Source: Eucalyptus grandis (Eukaryota > Streptophyta > Magnoliopsida > Myrtales > Myrtaceae). From it: 64,000 nt of DNA. Within the stretch, counting starts at the first letter, position 1; every line of letters starts with the position of its first letter. The position numbers and the translations under genes are program-made. The DNA is taken from the NCBI RefSeq assembly GCF_016545825.1, contig NC_052615.1, forward strand, positions 37,349,516 through 37,413,515, read 5' to 3'. Below, one piece after another: positions 57,131-64,000 of the stretch. The notes below the pieces were generated by a model. That model made no database searches and was not told the DNA's origin. It saw only the letters and a list, made by a program, of their open reading frames with translations.

Positions 57131-57760
57131 ACTCCGTTTGTTTCATAAAAAATTTTCATTTATGAAAAATGTTTCCCAATAAGTTATTTTCTTGGAAAAT
57201 AATAATATTTTTCATTGTTTGATTGAAATTTGAAAATAAATTTGAAAATATTTTCTGTTGTTTAGTATGGAAAATTTGATTTGATTTTCTTCAGCACACT
57301 CCTTTTAATAATATTTTTTTCTTTTTTCTTTTTAAAAATCAAATTTTTAATTACTTCCGTTTTTTTCTTTTTTATTTTATTTCTTTTATCTTCCTTCTTC
57401 TTTAGTTGATTGTTGGCCATTGGCCATGTGGTCGGTTGTCGGTTGTCGCCACGGTAGGCAATCGGCCAAGGAAGAAGGAAAAAGAAAGAAAAGAAAATAT
57501 GAGAAAAAATAAAATTAAAAAAATAAAAAATAAAAGAAAGAAAATAAAAGAAAAATAAAAAGAAAAAAATAATTGAAAGGATGCACGGAAGAGCACATGC
57601 TTGGTTTGGGTGAAAGGAAGAAGAGGGAAAATGATTTCTCATTTTCCAAAAATGAAAATTATTTTCCCTATTTAAGAAAACTTCTTTTTGTGTGCCAAAC
57701 ACTAAAAATCTATAAAAAAAATATTTACTTGGAAGTTGTTTTTTGCGAAATGAACGGAAT
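57131..57760. mobile_element. MITE-like element with inverted ends
   Basis: The left end ACTCCGTTTGTTTCATAAAA is matched by the reverse complement of the right end (ATTCCGTTCATTTCGCAAAA). The short direct repeat CTAAA flanks both sides (57126-57130 and 57761-57765). It is about 630 bp, AT-rich, with a small core of 'gttggccattggcc' and 'ggtcggttgtcgg' words. No transposase. The superfamily is uncertain because the duplication is short and the ends diverge. Confidence 0.6.
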
Positions 57761-57765
57761 CTAAA

Positions 57766-60606
57766 CACTAAAATATTTTTCCTTTTCTCAATTAAGAAAA
57801 ATTATAAAATACTAGCTACTGGCCAAGTATCGACTCTAGTCTACTGAAGATTGCCACCATTACAAGGAAGCCATTTTTTTAATAAAAAAAGATCACCCTC
57901 TTTTTGAATTTGCTTATAAAATACCATACGGCGTATGTGATTTAGCAAAACAAATAAAAGAAATTATGGTGTCAATTCGAATGATAAAGTGCTATCGTTA
58001 TTTTTTAAGCTACAGAAGTATACCTATAGCACTGGTAAACTATTGTCTTCGATCTAATTGTGCCAATTCTAGTGTCAAAGAGTTGAATGTCGATTTCGTG
58101 CCATTTGATAATGCATCAACTGATAGAGATCTGTTCAAATTCATGCGATGGACTGTGCAACATCAGAAGCGGTTAATGATGATTTTGCGCTATTAAAAGG
58201 TTGATTGAGGCAGGTAAATTAGGTGGGAGATAAAAACTATGAGCAACGAATATGGATTTAAAAGGCTACAAGTCAATCGGAATCAGGCAGAGATAGTTGG
58301 TAACATGAAATTTGTAGCAAAACTCTTGACTTTTATGGTTAAGAAATATCGTCAAGGTCGGTTTTCTGAACCTAAAAGATATTGAAGTGAGCACTTTTTT
58401 TATGGTTATCTGCTGAAGATTCCATTTGAGACCTGATCGAGCTCTCGCTAATTTGATTGCAGATTTAAAAAAATTTAGTAATACAATAAAAAAGTAGGAT
58501 GGAAATTGAACAATTCGCTAATCTTTTCTCAAAATACAAAGAAAGGACATTTGGAAGTCACACAAGGGACCACCACGCACTTCATTTTGGCTAATGATCA
58601 TCCATCAATCAATTCAACCATCGACAAACATATTTGATTAGAAAAAAACCAATTGAAAAAGCTAAAACCAAGGATATAATAGAAAAAGAGGAAATTCACC
58701 TACCATTAATCACGTCGGAATTAAAAAAAAATATAATTAGGTAATTCAAGACTCATCAAAGCCAGCACGACAGAAAAAGCAGAGCGGATCAACGCACTAC
58801 CTTAAAAGTGGTGGGCACCACCGAAGGCTGCTAATAAGGAATAAATTGACCCCCAAATTGACTTTTACATTTCTTGCGTGCATCGAGGGCTAAGATACAC
58901 TACTATGTTTGATTACTATATGGGTTTAGGTTAATTATAATCTATATTAATTGTAATTTTACTCAAATTGCATTCTCACCCTATAAACAGAGAATGCAAG
59001 TTAAAGAGAAAGTTGGCAAATGTTTAAATCAGTCCTCCTATTAAATATTTTTAATTAGAAACATGTTGTAACATAGGCACAATTACATCATTTCTTGTTT
59101 CATCATTAAGTAAAGGTGCGTGAACAAGCTAATGTAAACATAGAGAGTCCTTTAGGAGATCTTTGCTTGCTAATCTTGTAATTCACAAAGACCAATAATA
59201 CGTATGCATACATTTATTTGGAGGAAAATTAATTATTATGAGAATATTTTTCTAAAAATGATCATTTGCACGGCTTACAAAAATGAATTGGCGAAAATAA
59301 TTTTCTTCATCATGAAACTATATAAACATAAACTGTTATTGACGACGAACCTTAGTATAAAATTTGGGAAATGAGGGCAATTGGGAAAATGACAAGGACG
59401 ATATCGACTAAAAAAAATGAGGCTAGTAATATTGTCACCCATTGTATTAGAGAGCAATTTTCCTAGACACACTATTCATCTATTCGAGCTAAACTACTTG
59501 AACATCAAATAGATTACACTCGAATCTAATTGAAATTTCTCACAAAAAGCGGGACAAAAATTCACCAAGAATAACTGCATAAAGGTCGATGGTATGAACG
59601 ATTCCTTTTGGAATTATAGAAAGCAGTTTTTGGCTTTGAAATAATTGCAAAAATTGATCTATCTCAAACATATTGATCAGAGCCAGCTCAAGTCCATAAG
59701 AATTTGTAGCTAGGATTTTGGCTTTACATTTATATCCGGATATTCTCTTGGCCTTTTATACGATTATATTGCATTACATGTCTAGCTTTACATGGATTAT
59801 GTGGATCTACCTATATTTAATATAAAGATTGTTTGACAATTCCTAATTAAAGGCAAATTGCAATGAAAAACTAGATGCGCAGTTTCCATGTCTTATTTGA
59901 CATGTGAACATTCCGGGACTTTACTTATCACTTATTTTGCTTTGTTTATTAAAAGTGTATTTCCTTCAGATTATGTTGCACAATTACATTGTTGCCGTGA
60001 TTCACTTAGACCTATCAATCATGATTTGCCATGTGGCTCCTGATGCTCCTCCCCGTAGGCCTCTTGTTTGACAATTACAAACAGGGCAAAGTTGTTTTGA
60101 CACTTATATGACTAGATCTACCCCTATTTGCATTAGAGAGACATAATTGCTCTTTATTATTCAATTAAAACTTAAAGTAGCGGACCCCAATTTACACATT
60201 GACCTATTCTTTCTAGTTTTTCTAGTTTATGTAGCATCCGGTCACCATAATTGAGGATAACACATTCAAGCGAATATTATCATGCACATCAAAAACCTAT
60301 CCTTTCTACTCACGTTAGCAACTTTATTTATTAAAGACATCTTTAGAACTTTTCATTTCGTCGAGCGAATTTTTGCACCAATTTTCACATAGAAATGCGG
60401 AAAAGCCTATATACAAACAAAATTTGTAAAATAGAAACTATGCCTAAAGTAATAGAAATATTTTTCATGAAAGTTTAATTTCATTCATGTTGGATTGACA
60501 AAGAAAATGCCGATTTTAATGTTCTAAGCAACAATGGGCTTAAATTTGGGGGGAACCCACATTGGAAAAGAAATCAATTGAGGGAAAATGTATAAATGTG
60601 AAATCA
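57766..60606. other. AT-rich intergenic DNA, no gene seen
   Basis: No domain, RNA gene or clear repeat was identified. A plus-strand frame at 57966-58196 (76 residues) has no recognised motif. The rest is AT-rich with frequent stops on both strands. Confidence 0.45.
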
Positions 60607-62375
60607 ATCAAGGGTGATTTTCCCTATCTTGTATAAACGGAGTGTATTTAGTTATAAAGAGTGTGGAAATAATGTCACCCAAATAATACTAGGATGGTAA
60701 ATGATGCAACATTTGGCCACATTATAGTTGCAAAGTAAAAAGGAAAAAAAAAAGTCTAATTTTTAAATGGGTATAATTGCTAGGCCAAGTTATCAACAAT
60801 GCAATTCATGCGTAACTTCCAACGCACCAATAACTAATTAATCAAAGTGGTTTTAGGAACAGTTCTCATATTGCCTCAGCATGCAAACGTCAGGTTGTAC
60901 GCCAAGCTCCATTTTTTTTTTCTTTTGACATCTCTATTATTTAGTTGGGAGTGGACTTGTCAAATCGGTGCATTGAGTTAATTTGAATGGGTCGCAATAG
61001 GGTCCGATCCGAATTAACTTATGTTGACTTATAATTTTAGCAACATTTACCCAAACGGATATCCAATCCAATTGAGACCCAAATTTTTAACAGCTTTTCT
61101 TCTTAAATGTAGAAAATAACATACTAAAATAAACTAACCAATTTTAAATAAAATAAACTTGAACATAACTAGCAAATAAGAAGTTACTAAAAATAATTCT
61201 CTTCGCATTTTGAAAGCATTAATAAAGTGACTAGTGTCAATTTTCAGCAATCCTCGTCGCACCATCAGCAATATCGCATTAGTGTTGTTAGAAGTTTTGG
61301 AAATTAAAAAAATTGAATCTGAAATAGAAATTAGGTTAGGAAAAGATAAAATATGTTTTTCCCTCCAGAAGAAAGAACATAATAGACATATGGAAGAACC
61401 AAAATTCAACCAACCATCTCCTGTAAAATATTTCCTTCGCTACAACGAACCTAGTAATAATCCATTTTTTTAATATGCTGTGTTCTTAAGAGAGCTAATT
61501 ATGGTGACTGGACCTTTGCGCCCTTGTTCCTAAATTATCGATGGAAGAGAGCTGATTGAGGCAACAATTACTCTCTCTCTCTCTCTCTCTCTCGCGTTGC
61601 ATCAGCTACATATCTAGAGCAAGGTCTAAATTAATAGGATCTCAAGTGCGTGGACCATCGACACGATTTCAAAGTTCGCAGCTTTTGAACATGAGATGGT
61701 CCTCAATTATTGATCTTTCTACAGATGTGTTTAAAGAGAACCGATTAACTATCTAAAGACAAAGCTTAGTTAATTTGAAGTCTTCTGCATGCTCAATCTT
61801 TTTTTAAGACAAAGCTTAGTCAATCTGACGTCTTCTACACGGTCAACCTTTTTAAGGGGGTCATTATGTATATCAACCAATCAACTAAATCCCACACTTC
61901 CATCTGGAGAAGCCTCAGGAAGCACTCGAATTTTTCCAATCAGACCAGAATTGCATTTTGGGCCAATAGCCGGCCGTACCCATCAGAAAGTGGGTGTAAT
62001 TGATAAGTCAAGAGTTACCAACAATGCCATTTATGTCTGACTTCCAACCCATCAATACCTAGGATCAATGAATGTTCTCTAGATATTGGACTTTTGCAAG
62101 TCAATAAGTACTCTTTTTGAGCAATGTGTCATGCCGTATAGATGAACATACCACTAGCAACATTCAAAAAATATGGAAAATTATGGTGGCCAACAAATTG
62201 CCAATCACTTCAAGTGATGACATATAAAGAGGTTTCGGTAGTAGGTGATTATAGGTTGTCGAAAAGGAACATTCAGGAAAAAATGATGTTCAAAAGGACT
62301 ATTTTGCAACTTTTCAAAAAGATTCAAAACTTAGACCGTGTTTCTAGAATGGCTAAGAAGTTTATTCATTGATTG
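60607..62375 (+). repeat. Compound dispersed repeat, copy 4
   Basis: It pairs with 44246-46130. Equivalent landmarks are 'agcatgcaaacg' (60879), 'aagaaccaaaattcaacc' (61395), a short TC tract (61571), 'ttcgcagcttttgaacatg' (61675) and 'tggtggccaacaaattgcc' (62181). Compared with copy 3 it has a duplicated 'agacaaagcttagt' segment (61758-61840). After 62375 an insertion of about 840 bp separates it from 'attaagtaacattatgtg' at 63214. Confidence 0.7.
61571..61593. repeat. (CT)n microsatellite
   Basis: About 11 CT units, in the same place as the long tract at 45359. Confidence 0.9.
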
Positions 62376-62461
62376 ATATATTCAAGAAACCGAGGCCCAA
62401 TACAGGGAAGATACGATGAGGCTGATGCATTCTTTTTTTCCTGCAAATCTGGTGCTTGTGC

Positions 62462-62530
<69 letters not shown>

Positions 62531-63213
62531 GATCAGGACTCAGGTCTAGATGCAAGAGGATGTAAAGGATGATGAAGACCTTGAACTTTAATAATAGAAC
62601 TTGATGACAAATGTTCGGTTAATATAACCAAATTGTGAGACTTGACCCTGATGGGCAAGAAGTCCAGATAGATGTTATTGCAAGCTTCTGTTGCAGGTCA
62701 ATGTCCACGAAAAATGACAAAGCTTATAAGTGGGAAAGAGACAGATATGTCTCTTTTTGGGTAAAAGTGCGAGAAAATTCATTTGTTTGGTGAAATTTGT
62801 CATCAGTCTGAGTCCTTTCATTTCCATAATACCTTGGTGACTGGTCCAACAAGAACTCATTCAGGGTCATTACCTTTCCTCTATTCAAAGAGCGAGATGA
62901 TTATCATACAATTCGATCGTTTCTTTGTAGAATTATGAAAGAAATTCACTTTTGACTCTATTCATGCTCAATTCAATAGTCATCAGTACTCGGACCTATG
63001 ACTCCAAAGCCGCATTTGAAACGTTCTCAAAAGCAGACCAGCCAATTTTGTCGCTTGAAACTTCAGTTGGGTTGGTTTGAGAGGAACGGATCTAAAGAAA
63101 CGAACAACTTGCCAGAGGAAGCTCCAAAAACGACAAGATTGGTCCTTCTAACTTGGTGAGACGATATAATATTAATGGCTTGACATAGTCACAATGCCCA
63201 CATACTTTTCTAG
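62376..63213. other. Insertion of unknown origin in repeat copy 4
   Basis: Copy 3 and copy 1 read '...tttactcattgattaagtaac' without a break. Here about 840 bases lie between 'tttattcattgatt' and 'attaagtaac'. The insert has an AG microsatellite (62464-62527) and a 61-residue minus frame with no known motif. No clear inverted ends were found, and the flanking overlap is only 'att', so I cannot assign a class. Confidence 0.5.
62464..62527. repeat. (AG)n microsatellite
   Basis: About 32 tandem AG units inside the insertion of unknown origin. Confidence 0.95.
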
Positions 63214-63739
63214 AATTAAGTAACATTATGTGAAAATTGGCTAAACAAAAGAAAAGAGGCATCCAAAAACCATAAATCTATTGTATTTTTACCAATTCAG
63301 TTATAAATAATTTTAAATTTGCCAATTGAATCATAGACATTTTAACATTTTGCTTATTGAGCTCATTCGACTAATTTTGCTCGAACCTTACTAACGTGGA
63401 CCCAAGCATTGACATAAATATTTTTTAATAATATATTAATATTCCTTTTTGAATATTTTATTGATTTTTTTCTTTATTCTCTTTTCTTTTTCTTTTTTTC
63501 TTCCCTTCTTCCTCTTCTAGCCTATCACCGGGCCTCGCCATCGACCGCAGGCAAGGGCCAGCGAGGTCAACTCGGCTAGCCTCTAGTGAAGCTCGAACCC
63601 TCTGGCCACTAGCGAGAGCGAACCTCACTATCATTGGGTGAGGTTGCCACTAGTGAGGCTCAACCTCACTTGCCCTGATGAGGGCAATCTTTGCTAAAGG
63701 CCAGCTTGGTTGACCTCGCCATCCCTCACCTATGGCCAG
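63214..63739 (+). mobile_element. Mutator-like repeat, 5' half, cut by A5
   Basis: It follows the continued compound repeat from 63214. From about 63248 the 5' inverted end is recognised ('atctattgtatttttaccaattcag', 'ttgccaattgaatcat'), then a GC-rich core (63530-63739) with repeats of 'ggccagcgaggtcaac' and 'ctcactagt'-like words. It stops where copy A5 begins, so the 3' half lies outside the window. Confidence 0.6.
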
Positions 63740-64000
63740 TGTCACACCCTGAACCCCGAGTGTGCGACAATCCCTGCCTCACGGTCAATAGAAAGTGATG
63801 TCCCAGGACTCGTCGACGACCATTCATTTTAATCTTTCATTATGCACAAGCGGAAAACAAACCATCCCTAGTCCAACAGACAATCAAACAATCAAATAGG
63901 GATAGAGGGATGAACAACAAGAACAAAAGTGACTACTTGCTTATACAATTTCATTGGATTAACCAACGGAGGATTGTTTCCAATTCACAAGCCCACCACA
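63740..64000 (+). mobile_element. Family-A solo-LTR-like element, copy A5 (partial)
   Basis: It starts TGTCACACCCTGAACCCCGAG, the same 5' end as A1, A3 and A4, preceded by GCCAG (63735-63739), the likely left half of the 5-bp duplication. It runs past the window edge. Confidence 0.8.

Noticed and set aside
57966..58196. 76-residue plus-strand frame in AT-rich DNA
   Set aside because: It has a natural look in part, but no motif, no neighbour and no repeated copy, so I do not call a gene.

Overview
The window is plant nuclear DNA, almost certainly from a dicot. The evidence is a GT-AG intron inside a plant-type LRR receptor kinase gene, Copia elements primed by initiator-Met tRNA including Sirevirus-type ones, a plant L1-type LINE with a C-terminal RNase H, a tRNA-derived SINE, and hAT and Mutator-like non-autonomous elements. 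The receptor resembles the MIK2/At1g35710 group. That group is large in some woody dicots, but species and family cannot be fixed from the sequence. Nearly everything outside the receptor gene is transposon-derived, and I see only one host gene.

Layout. 1-1769: dispersed repeats and a Mutator-like element with long inverted ends. 1770-5246: a hAT-like element (8-bp target duplication) split by a 2.8-kb solo-LTR-like element of family 'A'. 5337-14375: a Copia element (228-bp LTRs) whose 3' LTR is split by a second family-A copy. 15.2-17.5 kb: a compound repeat and a Copia remnant. About 17.6-43.9 kb: one LINE cut by three insertions. These are a gag-only Sirevirus (20389-26732, itself holding a SINE), a third family-A copy (27483-39492, itself holding a 9.3-kb Sirevirus with an env-like ORF), and a solo LTR of another family 'B' (40520-43042). 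44.2-46.3 kb and 60.6-63.7 kb: two copies of the compound repeat. 47265-49961: a fourth family-A copy. 51073-54308: the LRR receptor kinase gene on the minus strand. 54.3-60.6 kb: AT-rich intergenic DNA with element fragments. 63740 to the end: a fifth family-A copy.

Boundaries were set mostly by target-site duplications and LTR ends read directly from the sequence: GAGGA, GGTAG, TGATA and TTTAC for family A, TCATC and ACCTC for two Copia elements, GTAAT for family B, ATCTCTAC for hAT, and 18 bp for the SINE. They give an insertion order in which the LINE is older than its three insertions, and two of those are older than the elements inside them.

No transposon here has an intact coding set. 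The receptor kinase is complete in architecture but has an in-frame TGA at codon 158 and Trp in place of Arg in the HRD motif, so it is probably a young pseudogene. Several indels between the LTRs of one Sirevirus fall at CAG/CTG triplets, which raises the possibility of assembly error. I found no new enzymatic or defence system. The best candidates for follow-up are the family-A elements, the env-like Sirevirus ORF and the CAG/CTG indel pattern.
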